Shown in pieces: positions 1-8,588 of a stretch of DNA of 64,000 nucleotides (positions are counted from its first letter, which is position 1; each line of letters opens with the position of its first letter). The notes under the pieces are model-generated. The model did not search any database. It saw only the letters and a program-made list of their open reading frames with translations, and was not told the origin of the DNA. The DNA comes from GYS-P2D sp964414425 (lineage in GTDB: Bacteria; Bacteroidota; Bacteroidia; Chitinophagales; Saprospiraceae): assembly GCA_964414425.1 (NCBI GenBank), contig CAYPWL010000006.1, positions 1 through 64,000 of the forward strand, in the 5' to 3' direction. Both the position numbers and the translations under genes were made by a program.

Positions 1-359
1 TGTTTGATTATCCCGTGTTATTGATACAGCACCCCTCCTGTTATTAGAGGCAACAACTACACAGATCTCTCCGGATACATCCTCTGGACCAAGGTCATAC
101 CCTAAGGTCAAGACATCTCTATTTGAGATAATATGGGTAAAATCATTATTAGGAAGACCATCCGCATCAGAGCCACTATGTACACCTATATCTGATATAT
201 ATACACCAGCCCTTGAGATGATCTCTCCTGGACAATTACATGCTAAGCTATTGATAGATCCCTCATCATCGCATTGGGCAGATAAATGATCCACGTAAAA
301 AAGATTGCCGTGAAAACTACAATCCCAATCTTGAGCATGCTGGTTAATGACTTGTTCAT
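1..359 (-). CDS. Partial secreted protein, apparent frameshift after the signal peptide; runs off the left edge
   Basis: An ATG at 359 opens a clear signal peptide (MNKSLTSMLKIGIVVFTAIFF), but that frame stops at 243. A second frame is open without a stop from about 398 to base 1. It reads FYVDHLSAQ, then CDDEG and a Cys-rich, secreted-looking sequence (QCDDEGS, ACNCPGE), but it has no ATG of its own. The two frames join cleanly if the six-base A run at 297-302 (T run on the coding strand) had one more base. The product would then be a signal peptide ending in LSAQ followed by the mature chain. Function is not recognised. The frameshift may be a sequencing indel, a real mutation, or a slippage site. 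The 3' end lies outside the window. Confidence 0.55.
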
Positions 360-999
360 TGTTATAGATATTTGTGTTTGGGGCATATACTTTTTATCTG
401 CGCAAATCAATTTATGCCTAGACACCAAAAACACACGCCCCTACTCCTCGATAGAAATTCAGATTATTTTTATCAAGTAAAATGGTAAATAAATAATGTT
501 TAAAGTAGCGCTCTTAATTGAGGCATCTATCACTATAAATAAGGATTCCCAGATAGAGAAATGACAATAGGTTTACAAGTAGACGATTAAAATCAGGTAT
601 ATAATGTGAACCCTAAGAGCTCAATGAAGTCCTTCTCTTGTGATAGTGCTGTGCAGTAATGCGGATTAGCTAATCGCTATATGACTACTTAATATTAGTT
701 ATTGCGGCATAAAGCAAGGCCATACTTAGGATCATTTGGTTCTAAAATAAGTCGTTTTTCTCTCCAAAATAAGATTTTCTCATATGAAGAAATCAGTCAC
801 GAATCCCCAATAAAATGGTGACCTGAAGGGATTATTTGAATGATTTTTGGGTAGATAACTACATGAAGCTTCGATTTTTTTTTCAATAGTCAAAGCAACC
901 ATTTGTAAGGTTTATAGCATTCTAACAATAACGGGATGAGAAAAGAACCTAAAACATATCTCTAACCGCAAATAGTTAGATCATTTTAAACATTATGCT
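360..999. other. 640-base intergenic region between divergent genes
   Basis: AT-rich spacer between the secreted-protein gene on the minus strand and the DM13 lipoprotein on the plus strand. I see no convincing gene, RNA or strong inverted repeat. Short open frames here, including one at 286-480, lack protein-like composition. Confidence 0.5.
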
Positions 1000-1443
1000 A
1001 TGAATAAGATACTTAAATTTTTCGCCTTTGCACTACTTCTAATACTAACGAGTTGTGCAGATGATGAGCCGGAACCGATGTTAGCTCCGATAGATCCAGC
1101 ACGTACATGCTTAGAAGAGCACCCATTAGTTGGTCAGTCGGGCAACTTAAGAGTGAGCAGCCTCTACGGAATCAGTGGCACGGTGGTCATCTTAAATGAT
1201 TGCCAAGCAGAGATCAGAGATTTCTTTTACAACGGCTTAGGCCCCGCTGTAGCAATTTATGGTGCGAGAAACGGAGATTTTGACAACGGAATAGGACTTT
1301 CCTCTGCTATCAATGGGCAGCGATTTGATGGAGTAACACTCCCTATAAACTTGCCCGAAGGGATGACCTTTGATGAGATAAATAGTTTCAGTGTTTGGTG
1401 TTTTGAATTTGACGTAGATTTTAGCTCTGTAGTGTTTCTTTAA
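1000..1443 (+). CDS. DM13 domain lipoprotein
   Basis: 147 residues. The N-terminus MNKILKFFAFALLLILTSC is a lipoprotein signal with the acylated Cys at residue 19. The rest matches a DM13 domain: a GTVVILNDCQAEIRDFFYNG core, a GxxG-P segment with an AIYGARN strand, and the hallmark FSVWCFEFDVDFSSVVF near the C-terminus. DM13 domains are small extracytoplasmic beta domains suggested to bind a redox group through a conserved Cys. The SVWC Cys is present, but the ligand is unknown. The gene stands alone and is followed by a strong terminator. A second DM13-type domain lies in the protein at 41499-43565. Confidence 0.8.
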   Translation: MNKILKFFAFALLLILTSCADDEPEPMLAPIDPARTCLEEHPLVGQSGNLRVSSLYGISGTVVILNDCQAEIRDFFYNGLGPAVAIYGARNGDFDNGIGLSSAINGQRFDGVTLPINLPEGMTFDEINSFSVWCFEFDVDFSSVVFL

Positions 1444-1510
1444 GCAGAAGTAGGGAAACCAACTGTTCTACCGACAGTTTTTACTCGAGTACAGTTAGAA
1501 TTCAATATGT

Positions 1511-1542
1511 AAAGTGCATCCATGTGGATGCACTTTTTTTTT
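1511..1542 (+). terminator. Rho-independent terminator after the DM13 lipoprotein
   Basis: Perfect stem AAGTGCATCC/GGATGCACTT around a short ATGT loop, followed by a run of nine T. It lies 68 bases after the stop codon and separates this gene from the convergent hipA. Confidence 0.9.
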
Positions 1543-1556
1543 GCTCCTGATCATCT

Positions 1557-2825
1557 CTACATCCCTAAAAGATTAAATTGCTCTTCCATCTTATCAATCA
1601 CTCGTGCTGAGACTCCGTGATTATACAAGAGCTGCTTTAAGTAATGTAGTTGTGATACTACTTGTCTGACAACCCCACTTGGGTTCTTTATGGTAAATCG
1701 ATCTGCTACAGTCAGTATATCCTTAATCCCGATTTGATTGCGCTTCCCATTGATCGACAATGCACGATTTACCCGTTTAAAATTTAATAGAGGATTGAGT
1801 GGAAAAGTGATGTCGTAGGCTGGCGATATGGACCACCTGTCACTTGTAGGATCATGGATGAATGAATGATTCTTAAGGTGATCATCAACGTTACCATATA
1901 CTACATTGAACACCATGCGCTTAAATAGTTCCTCCATTTGAGCTTGTGACACTTTTAAAAATGAGCAAAGTTTAAATAGATTTTCATAGCTGGAATGCTC
2001 GGGGCTTTTGTAATCCCATCCTGTTATTCCGGTGGCAGTGAGGACATGCTTTTTCTCCCCTCCGACCCTATCATATCTCAGTGTGGCAAAATGCCTTGAG
2101 TCGATCAACTTAGAATCCATCATATTCACTCCTAACTCTACTAACACCCGATAGTAACAATACTCGATAGTCTCTCGAGGGTAGGAGAAATCCTCTTCCA
2201 TCGCCAGTTTCACCAAATAGTGATGATAGTGATCTGAATACTCAACATCCCCCGGGATTATTTCCGCAGTCTCTTTATGTTCCGATATCAGAATTTTCGG
2301 TCTCACCCCTCCTGCGGAAGTGCCTAAGCGAAATATGTTGGTTATGCCTTGAGTATTCAGCTGGCGTTGACCTGATGATCGCTTCACATCAAGCACCTCC
2401 CTCAACACGTCAATGATCTCCTCAATATCGAACGCGCTATGAGCTGGCAACTGTGTAATGGGAGCATACTCAATTGCTCCCATACCTCGATGTCCTACAT
2501 ATGCCAGTTGTTCTAATGAAGTAATCTCCGAACGATTCTTAGTATCAAGCCACGCTTTGAATATGATCGAGCCAAACATATCTGGCAGAGAATCAGCGAT
2601 CTGAGGAGGCAAGCCCTTAAAGGTTATATTGTTATACTGACTGAACATCTGTACATGCTCTACTCGTTTGATGATGCCCGTACTTGGAAATATATTCTTG
2701 TGTGAACTACTCTGTAGATAATCTGGATTAAACTGAAATGACGACCTCCTTCCATCATCATCGAGACCTATACGACCGATCTCTTGGCCATAAAGTCTTG
2801 CATCAATCAAATTGTTCTTAGCCAT
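1557..2825 (-). CDS. hipA: HipA-family serine/threonine kinase toxin
   Basis: 422 residues, the usual HipA length. The N-terminal subdomain (about 1-125) carries LAYVGHRGMGAIEY, typical of the Couple_hipA part. The kinase core has an ATP loop LGTSAGGVRPK at 168-177, the catalytic loop NVDDHLKNHSF at 312-322 and the metal-binding YDITF at 337-341. All key residues are present, so it should be an active kinase. In E. coli, HipA phosphorylates glutamyl-tRNA synthetase and causes growth arrest; targets vary among homologues and cannot be read here. It overlaps the upstream HTH gene by one base (TAATG), giving the usual antitoxin-first order and translational coupling. Confidence 0.9.
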   Translation of the reverse strand: MAKNNLIDARLYGQEIGRIGLDDDGRRSSFQFNPDYLQSSSHKNIFPSTGIIKRVEHVQMFSQYNNITFKGLPPQIADSLPDMFGSIIFKAWLDTKNRSEITSLEQLAYVGHRGMGAIEYAPITQLPAHSAFDIEEIIDVLREVLDVKRSSGQRQLNTQGITNIFRLGTSAGGVRPKILISEHKETAEIIPGDVEYSDHYHHYLVKLAMEEDFSYPRETIEYCYYRVLVELGVNMMDSKLIDSRHFATLRYDRVGGEKKHVLTATGITGWDYKSPEHSSYENLFKLCSFLKVSQAQMEELFKRMVFNVVYGNVDDHLKNHSFIHDPTSDRWSISPAYDITFPLNPLLNFKRVNRALSINGKRNQIGIKDILTVADRFTIKNPSGVVRQVVSQLHYLKQLLYNHGVSARVIDKMEEQFNLLGM

Positions 2826-3091
2826 TAATACAGCGATTGAGTATTGATGATCTGCATTCTAACGTGCTCTACTTTTACTTTAAGCTCAGTCAACTGATCC
2901 ATCTCTTTACACACCTTGAGCAGTGTATCTATTGTGAAGTTCTTACCAGTCTCCATATTCTGGATAGTGGCTCTCGAGACATCTAAGACTTCAGCCAATT
3001 GTAGCTGAGAGAGTCTACGCTGTTTTCTAAGCGCTCTCACCAATAGACCTATTTCGATCTTAACATCCTTTATTTCTACTGCATCAAACAT
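2825..3091 (-). CDS. hipB: HipB-like XRE-family HTH antitoxin/repressor
   Basis: 88 residues with one HTH_3 (XRE) domain: LVRALRKQRRLSQLQLAEVLDVSRATIQNMETGKNFTIDTLLKVCKEM, a complete Cro/cI-type helix-turn-helix at about 16-65. In hipBA modules the small HTH protein neutralises HipA and represses the operon. Here it is the first gene, its stop overlaps the hipA start, and a palindrome touches its own start codon, all fitting autoregulation. The C-terminus (LKVKVEHVRMQIINTQSLY) is predicted helical or strand and could contact HipA. Confidence 0.88.
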   Translation of the reverse strand: MFDAVEIKDVKIEIGLLVRALRKQRRLSQLQLAEVLDVSRATIQNMETGKNFTIDTLLKVCKEMDQLTELKVKVEHVRMQIINTQSLY

Positions 3092-3106
3092 ATAATGACC
3101 ATTATA
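3091..3106. promoter_or_regulatory. Candidate HipB operator overlapping the hipB start
   Basis: TATAATG-AC-CATTATA is an inverted repeat with perfect 7-base arms. Its left edge coincides with the first base of the hipB start codon, a position where a bound dimer would block transcription and translation initiation. HipB autorepression is known in the family; this site is inferred from sequence only. Confidence 0.5.
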
Positions 3107-3172
3107 CTATACAATATAATTGATAAATAGTATTTACGCCTATTTTACTCAACAAAACATAATTATTCAATA

Positions 3173-3190
3173 TGATTAATATATTAATCA
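3173..3190. promoter_or_regulatory. Second palindrome upstream of hipBA
   Basis: TGATTAATATATTAATCA is a perfect 18-bp palindrome 82 bases upstream of the hipB start, in an AT-rich spacer of about 300 bases. It could be a distal operator. It does not share the core of the start-proximal palindrome, so it might serve another regulator or be a chance AT-rich symmetry. No T run follows that would suggest a terminator. The rest of 3107-3394 holds no gene. Confidence 0.35.
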
Positions 3191-3394
3191 AAATTCGTCA
3201 ATGAATACATAATGCTTAATTTATTAGTCATTACGTACTTGACATAATTGTTCAACGATCACCCCAGAAAGCATGATCATATGCCTCCAAAAAACGTTTT
3301 TGCTATCACCCCGACAAAAAGCCGGGAAGTCATAAAGTTTTAACACCACTCAACAACTAAAAATGAGAGGCAGTCATTTTATAAAGGAAACATT

Positions 3395-3943
3395 ATGAGC
3401 AAACTTGCTGTGCACACCATCGAAAGCGCTCCAAAAGGGAGCAAGGAATCATTAAAAGGTTCTGTAAAGAGTTTCGGAATGCTACCTAATCTGCATGGAG
3501 TATTGGCGGAATCGCCTAATTTACTCGAGGCATATAAGACGCTCCATAAACTGTTTTCAACTGCCTCATTCAACAATGATGAGCAGACCGTGATCTGGCA
3601 AACGATCAACGTCTACAATAAATGTCACTATTGCGTACCTGCTCATACCGCTATAGCTCACATGAGCGATGTTGATGCTGCAATTACTGAAGCACTGAGA
3701 AATAACATAGAAATACCAAATGCGAAGTTAGAAGCATTGCGCCAAGCGACACTGAGCCTACTGAACAACCAAGGCAATATGCCTCAGGCTGATCAAGATG
3801 CTTTCTATGCTGCAGGATATAATCAACAGAACTTACTCGACATCATATTAGGTATGGCTCAAAAGACCATCAGTAACTACACCAATCACTTAGCTCATAC
3901 ACCTGTTGACGAGCCATTCAAAAAATTCGCTTGGCAGGGATAA
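3395..3943 (+). CDS. Carboxymuconolactone decarboxylase/AhpD-like protein
   Basis: 182 residues, cytoplasmic, no signal peptide. The CMD/AhpD core has the redox motif CHYC at 77-80 followed by H84 (CHYCVPAHTAIAH), preceded by an acidic residue at 63. This is the arrangement used by alkylhydroperoxidase D-like proteins, in which the CxxC pair reduces a peroxide or thiol partner. The nearest functional label is peroxidase-related; the substrate cannot be told. It is monocistronic, with a terminator about 45 bases downstream. A C-rich/G-rich pair (CCCCGAC then GCCGGGA) at 3309-3329 in the leader is a weak hairpin of unknown meaning. Confidence 0.82.
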   Translation: MSKLAVHTIESAPKGSKESLKGSVKSFGMLPNLHGVLAESPNLLEAYKTLHKLFSTASFNNDEQTVIWQTINVYNKCHYCVPAHTAIAHMSDVDAAITEALRNNIEIPNAKLEALRQATLSLLNNQGNMPQADQDAFYAAGYNQQNLLDIILGMAQKTISNYTNHLAHTPVDEPFKKFAWQG

Positions 3944-3988
3944 GTCAAATGATAAAGAGATAGATAAACGAAAACACTTATCAATAAT

Positions 3989-4021
3989 AAGGGCGCTTAC
4001 TCCAAGAGTAGGTGCCTTTTT
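3989..4021 (+). terminator. Rho-independent terminator after the AhpD-like gene
   Basis: AAGGGCGCTTACTC pairs with GAGTAGGTGCCTT through 13 pairs if G-U pairs are allowed. The loop is CAA and a short T run follows. Confidence 0.75.
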
Positions 4022-4114
4022 ATTTGAATTCTAATTGGACCTCCACCAGTTCAATTGCATTCTATACAGACTTCATACAAATCTCAATATCCTCTCTGTC
4101 GCTACTGCTTTATA

Positions 4115-4900
4115 TTAAATAAAGGACTCTTGTATGATATCGACAGGTCTCTTGATGATCTTCATGCGATGAGTATATTGCTCTATCTCGTTATTATAAA
4201 TGCCATAATGATCTATGGTATCTATGCGCACTGATCCAGAGGCATGTATCACTTTTTGTCCCTCCAGGATGATTCCAACATGCGTGATTCGATCAGAGTC
4301 TTTGGAAAAAAAAGCTAAGTCCCCCAACTGTGCTTGTTCGATAAAGTCGACTACATCACCTTGCTCTACTTGCTGCGAAGAATCTCTTAATAACGGATAT
4401 CCCAGACACTTAAAAACCACTTGAGTAAATCCGGAGCAATCCACGCCAAATGGTGATCGCCCACCCCACAGATAAGGGCTGTTGAGCCATTTTCTCACTA
4501 ACTTATCGAGATAGATGCTGCTCTTATTAATCTGGTCAGGTTGAATCGCTTGGCCGCTATATCTATAGCTATGACCCGCTACCTTAGTGGTCATACCATC
4601 ATACTGTGGCAGCTCAGCCCCGATGGTAATATAAGTCGATAGACCATCGCACCAGATGGGCTGCGACATCTCAAGAGCAATCGCTGGGGGGGCACCCTCT
4701 TGATCTACCTCAACTAACTGTTTAGGGTCCATCCACCCTATATAATCATCATTGAGACATCTGATCTTCAACCAGTTGCTCTTATAGTTTTCTATGATCT
4801 CTACCCGCTCACCAAATAACAGTTGTGACACCATCTCGGCAGCATCATTAGGCTTAGACCTGATCGGACATACACTGAGCCGACTGATTGCGCATTTCAC
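4115..4900 (-). CDS. C40 (NlpC/P60) cell-wall peptidase with SH3b domain
   Basis: 261 residues. An N-terminal bacterial SH3-like part (about 1-65, with LLFGERVEIIENYKSNWLKIRCLNDDYIGWM) is followed by an NlpC/P60 domain from about 130. The catalytic triad is visible: C155 in GVDCSGFT, H207 in THVGII and H219 in HASG. Such enzymes cut the D-Glu/diamino-acid bond of peptidoglycan stem peptides. No N-terminal signal peptide is evident, so the enzyme may act on recycled muropeptides in the cytosol or leave by another route. It is divergent from porP with about 110 bases between. Confidence 0.9.
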   Translation of the reverse strand: MKCAISRLSVCPIRSKPNDAAEMVSQLLFGERVEIIENYKSNWLKIRCLNDDYIGWMDPKQLVEVDQEGAPPAIALEMSQPIWCDGLSTYITIGAELPQYDGMTTKVAGHSYRYSGQAIQPDQINKSSIYLDKLVRKWLNSPYLWGGRSPFGVDCSGFTQVVFKCLGYPLLRDSSQQVEQGDVVDFIEQAQLGDLAFFSKDSDRITHVGIILEGQKVIHASGSVRIDTIDHYGIYNNEIEQYTHRMKIIKRPVDIIQESFI

Positions 4901-5010
4901 TTATAACTCCCTGTTAAACAGGGTCAAATTACAATATTATCCGACGTCCATACACCTTGATATCGATTTCTTACGTTATGGATTTCGTGCATCTCACTAT
5001 CTTGAGCTTT

Positions 5011-6078
5011 ATGCGAGGATTAACAAGCCTTTTGATTACAATTATTGGATTGATTATATCAAGTTCTGCTATTTCACAGGATAGTCAGTTTAGTCAATTT
5101 TATGCTAATCCACAGTACCTTAATCCTGCATTAACGGGTTCACACTCTGGCACCTATCGTGTTAATTTCAACTATAGAGATCAATGGGATGGTGCCTTGA
5201 ACACCCCATTTAGTACCGTGGCCGTAGGTGGTGATGTCAAGTATGACATCAGGAATCCCGGCAGCTTCAGCACAGGTAATGACCTGGTTGCGATAGGCAT
5301 CCAGTTCTTCTCTGATCGTGTCGGGTTGTTAAACTACAATACGACTCAACTCTCTCTATTTGGAGCATATCATAAGCTCCTCGACAAAAAAACTACTCAG
5401 TATTTAAGTGTTGGTTTACAGCTGGGTATTGCTCAGCGAGGTATCAGCATCACCAATCTTGATTTTCAAGATGAATTTAATGGCGTAGATCAATTTAGCT
5501 TCCCAACACAAGAGATCCTCCCGGCCAACAGCCATGTTGCTCCAGATGTCTCTGTTGGGCTGCACTACAGCATCACTCCCAAGAAGAATAATAGCTACTA
5601 CTTCGGATTAGCCTATCAGCATTGGAATGAGCCGAATATTTCATTCTTCGATAGAGATATGAGGACTACTCGTGATTTTGAAGCATTTAATCTCGATGCA
5701 AGATTTACCGCACATGCCAGTGCTTCTTTCCCCATTGGCCGCACGGCCGCGATAGAACCAAGATCTATCTATCTGTCGCAAGGCGAGTCACGCAGTGCAG
5801 TCGTAGGGGCAAACCTCAGATATGAGATCGTAGATACCGACGAATTTAGTACCCACCTGGGATTCTGGATGCGCTCAAGTCGGAGCCTCTCTACGTGGCA
5901 ACCTACGGATTTTATCGTTTCTGCTGGAATCGGCAAAAAAGGGTTACTCGTAGGAATAAGTTATGATGCCAATCTCAGAAATCTTACTGGCACTACCCTC
6001 GGCACCAGCACTATAGAGTTGAGTGTATCATATGTCGGCAATCACGAAAACGGTAACAAATTCTGTCCTGAATTTTAA
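5011..6078 (+). CDS. PorP/SprF-family type IX secretion outer-membrane protein
   Basis: 355 residues from the ATG at 5011, which gives a clean signal peptide (MRGLTSLLITIIGLIISSSA, then ISQ). An upstream in-frame ATG at 4957 would put 18 extra residues before it. The mature start DSQFSQFYANPQYLNPALTG is the diagnostic PorP/SprF opening, and the rest is a beta-barrel pattern ending in SYVGNHENGNKF. Paralogues are often paired with large adhesins or gliding proteins carrying type B sorting domains. Here it stands alone, so its cargo may be encoded elsewhere. It is evidence for a type IX secretion system in this genome. Confidence 0.92.
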   Translation: MRGLTSLLITIIGLIISSSAISQDSQFSQFYANPQYLNPALTGSHSGTYRVNFNYRDQWDGALNTPFSTVAVGGDVKYDIRNPGSFSTGNDLVAIGIQFFSDRVGLLNYNTTQLSLFGAYHKLLDKKTTQYLSVGLQLGIAQRGISITNLDFQDEFNGVDQFSFPTQEILPANSHVAPDVSVGLHYSITPKKNNSYYFGLAYQHWNEPNISFFDRDMRTTRDFEAFNLDARFTAHASASFPIGRTAAIEPRSIYLSQGESRSAVVGANLRYEIVDTDEFSTHLGFWMRSSRSLSTWQPTDFIVSAGIGKKGLLVGISYDANLRNLTGTTLGTSTIELSVSYVGNHENGNKFCPEF

Positions 6079-6235
6079 CCCCAACCCATCTAAACTTCGG
6101 GGCCCATTATGTCAATAAACACTTGTACGGACAGCCCAAGTCGATTTTGGCCAACTATTATTTGTCATTCGATGGCATTATTACTACCTTCTTTGTTTTA
6201 TGACCGCGTTTTTTAACTATTTAACTTACTCTATT

Positions 6236-6838
6236 ATGAAAATTCTACTCAGCCTCTTCGCTACTCTCATGCTGTTGGTCTCTTGCTCAAGTGACGAAGA
6301 GCTTGTCGTCTCTGCAGACAACCAACAGACACTGTCTGACTATATGGTTCAATTTGCCACTTTTTCAGCACAGGATAATGAAGAAATTAGATTGAAACTG
6401 ACGGACTTTTACCAGGTCGCAACAGTCAACAATTGTGATCCAGGAAATTTTGGAATCGTCACGCCGACAGAGGCATTAGAATATATGACAGACTTAGGGT
6501 TCACATCAGTTAGAGCATTCCATAATTGGACAGTAGATTATGGGACTACACTTAGAAATATAACTTTGGATAATCCAGATATGGATGGTTCACAAGTGGT
6601 AGAGCTTGTTACTACTGATACTTACAATGCGATAAGTTCTACTGGTTCACCTTGTGGATTACAGATGGCTCAAGCATTCAATCAAAGAGCATTAAGAATG
6701 GCTAACTTTTATAGCGTTTATGTTCAAGGAGAAGGGTTCAGACAAGTTGAGGATAATGACCTTTTCCTCTTTGGAGGGGCATTCAATACATTCATTCAAG
6801 CTCAGGAGTTAGAGTTTGCTTGCAATAGTGATAGATAA
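6236..6838 (+). CDS. Hypothetical lipoprotein
   Basis: 200 residues from the ATG at 6236; an earlier in-frame ATG at 6200 would place 12 residues ahead of the signal. MKILLSLFATLMLLVSC is a lipoprotein signal, followed by the acidic SSDEE stretch common after acylated Cys in surface lipoproteins of Bacteroidota. The mature part is helical with two further Cys (NNCDPGNFG and SSTGSPCGLQ) and a final Cys in LEFACNSDR. I do not recognise a family. A terminator follows 23 bases downstream, so it is monocistronic. Confidence 0.75.
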   Translation: MKILLSLFATLMLLVSCSSDEELVVSADNQQTLSDYMVQFATFSAQDNEEIRLKLTDFYQVATVNNCDPGNFGIVTPTEALEYMTDLGFTSVRAFHNWTVDYGTTLRNITLDNPDMDGSQVVELVTTDTYNAISSTGSPCGLQMAQAFNQRALRMANFYSVYVQGEGFRQVEDNDLFLFGGAFNTFIQAQELEFACNSDR

Positions 6839-6861
6839 AGAAGAAATCCAAAAGATAGTAG

Positions 6862-6889
6862 AGCTCGACCATTGGTCGGGCTTTTTTTT
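6862..6889 (+). terminator. Rho-independent terminator
   Basis: AGCTCGACC/GGTCGGGCT stem (9 pairs, one G-U) around ATT, followed by eight T, just after the lipoprotein at 6236-6838. Confidence 0.88.
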
Positions 6890-6940
6890 GCCGACCCAAC
6901 AATCTTCGATTAGATTCACATGAGTATTTAAAAGTCAAAA

Positions 6941-7366
6941 ATGAGAACAACTACCTTTCTAACTTTTGTCAACGATCAATGTGGTAAGGCAGAGGAAGCA
7001 ATGAATTTCTATGTGAGCCTATTTCCTAATTCTGAAATCAAGAGAGTCATACATTTCGCAGATGGTGAGCCAGGAGGATCTCCCGAACTTATTAAGTACG
7101 CCGAGTTCACCTTAAATGGAACACCTTATATACTGTCTGAGAATAACTATACGCACGCTTGGTCTTTTTCACCGGCAGTCTCAATTTTTGTAGCGTGCAA
7201 TAGTGAGGAGGATATCTCTTCTTTATTCGAACAACTATCTTCTAATGGAGGGAAGGTTTTCATGCCATTAGATCATTACGATTTGGGTGAGTATGCTTTT
7301 GGCAAAAAGTTCGGTTGGTGTGAGGATAGATTTGGTATATCGTGGCAGATGCGACTATCGAGCTAA
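6941..7366 (+). CDS. VOC-superfamily (PhnB-like) protein
   Basis: 141 residues. Starts TFLTFVNDQCGKAEEAMNFYVSLFPNSEI, the signature opening of the PhnB/3-demethylubiquinone-9 3-methyltransferase-like branch of the vicinal oxygen chelate (glyoxalase) superfamily. It ends KKFGWCEDRFGISWQM, the usual closing strand. Despite the old methyltransferase name, most members have no proven activity. It is cytoplasmic, monocistronic and convergent with the glycosyltransferase pair. Confidence 0.88.
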   Translation: MRTTTFLTFVNDQCGKAEEAMNFYVSLFPNSEIKRVIHFADGEPGGSPELIKYAEFTLNGTPYILSENNYTHAWSFSPAVSIFVACNSEEDISSLFEQLSSNGGKVFMPLDHYDLGEYAFGKKFGWCEDRFGISWQMRLSS

Positions 7367-7394
7367 CTTAAAGTTACGCTCCTGAGACATTGAA

Positions 7395-8549
7395 CTACTG
7401 AAGCACGCCACCGATTAATGGAGCGGTAACAGCTGACCAGTTGAATCGATCCATAACCATCCTTCTGCCTGCATAAGATAGTTTAGTATATAATTCTTGA
7501 TTAGTCTTCAGCGACAGTAGCTCTCCAGAGAATCGTTTTGGATCATCAGCGATCAATGCCTCTACTCCGGGTTCTGCCCCCAGAGATTGATTAACGAATG
7601 AGGTAGTTATACATGGGATGCCCTGAGCCATCGCCTCTAATATTTTATTTTGCTGTCCCGAACCTGAGAAAATTGGTGCGATAAGCACTTTTATCTGAGC
7701 ATAGTGATCACGCACATCTTCTCTATATGATGCGATCGTAATGTTGCGGCGTTGTTTAATATTCAACCATTTAGATGGTCTCGCCCCAGCTATCAATATC
7801 CTAAAGTCATCGGACATCAAAGGCATGATTTCATCGATGAGATAGTGGGCAGCTTTATCATTGTGTACATATCCAAGATTACCCACAAAACCCGCATCAT
7901 ACTCCCCTTGATGGTGCTCGTTAAAACCAAAATACTCCGTATCAACACCATTTGACACCACAGTCAAGTCCAACTTATGGCGATCGGCTATGGCCTTCCT
8001 ATCACGATGCGAGATGACATAGTGACCCTCGAATTGGGGATAAATCTTCTGCTCGTATGCCTGACACCTCTTGAGCTCCATCCGACTGAGCAATGGCACA
8101 CGCTTCAGTTGACTCAGCCCAACAGAACTCATATTGAGACCCATCGCATCCATATAATCTATACTCATAGGGATCCGGCTACCGGAAACGTACGGGGCCA
8201 TCCTGATCAACTGCACATAGATGTGATCAGGTTCAATCTCATCTATCATCATATCAATATGGCGTGCTATCTCCTGATCATAGAAATACCTCACCTGCCA
8301 GGGCATACCACTTAAGAGACCAGTCATAAGGTTTAGATATCTCTTGTTTTCGGGTAAGAACTGTATATCTATTGACTTGCAGTATGGTGCTAAAGCTTGT
8401 TTATCTGCTTCTGACACTTCGTGATCCGATATGGATATCAGGTATACCTCAAACCGCTTAGAGAGTTCTTTTATCTGATGAAAGGACCTAACCTTGTCAC
8501 CCTTATCCAAAGGGTAAGGAAATCGTGATGTAAGTATAACGAGCTTCAA
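7395..8549 (-). CDS. GT4-type glycosyltransferase (TIGR03087-like)
   Basis: 384 residues. The N-terminus MKLVILTSRFPYPLDKGDKVRSFHQI is characteristic of the GT-B transferases grouped with TIGR03087-like sugar transferases. The C-terminal half has the nucleotide-sugar binding region, including APIFSGSGQQNKILEAMAQGIPCITT with the acidic E/A switch of GT4 enzymes. It is the second gene of a pair, 39 bases after the other glycosyltransferase, so both probably act on one surface glycan or glycolipid. Acceptor and sugar are unknown. No exosortase gene is seen nearby. Confidence 0.82.
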   Translation of the reverse strand: MKLVILTSRFPYPLDKGDKVRSFHQIKELSKRFEVYLISISDHEVSEADKQALAPYCKSIDIQFLPENKRYLNLMTGLLSGMPWQVRYFYDQEIARHIDMMIDEIEPDHIYVQLIRMAPYVSGSRIPMSIDYMDAMGLNMSSVGLSQLKRVPLLSRMELKRCQAYEQKIYPQFEGHYVISHRDRKAIADRHKLDLTVVSNGVDTEYFGFNEHHQGEYDAGFVGNLGYVHNDKAAHYLIDEIMPLMSDDFRILIAGARPSKWLNIKQRRNITIASYREDVRDHYAQIKVLIAPIFSGSGQQNKILEAMAQGIPCITTSFVNQSLGAEPGVEALIADDPKRFSGELLSLKTNQELYTKLSYAGRRMVMDRFNWSAVTAPLIGGVLQ

Positions 8550-8588
8550 GCCGACAAATTTATGTTGCTTATGCGAATATAGTTCTTC

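Noticed and set aside
286..480. Open frame on the plus strand over the signal-peptide region
   Set aside because: It opposes a better signal-peptide and mature-chain reading and has no recognisable features.
4794..5084. Plus-strand frame across the peptidase/porP divergent gap
   Set aside because: It overlaps two well-supported genes and has no protein-like pattern.
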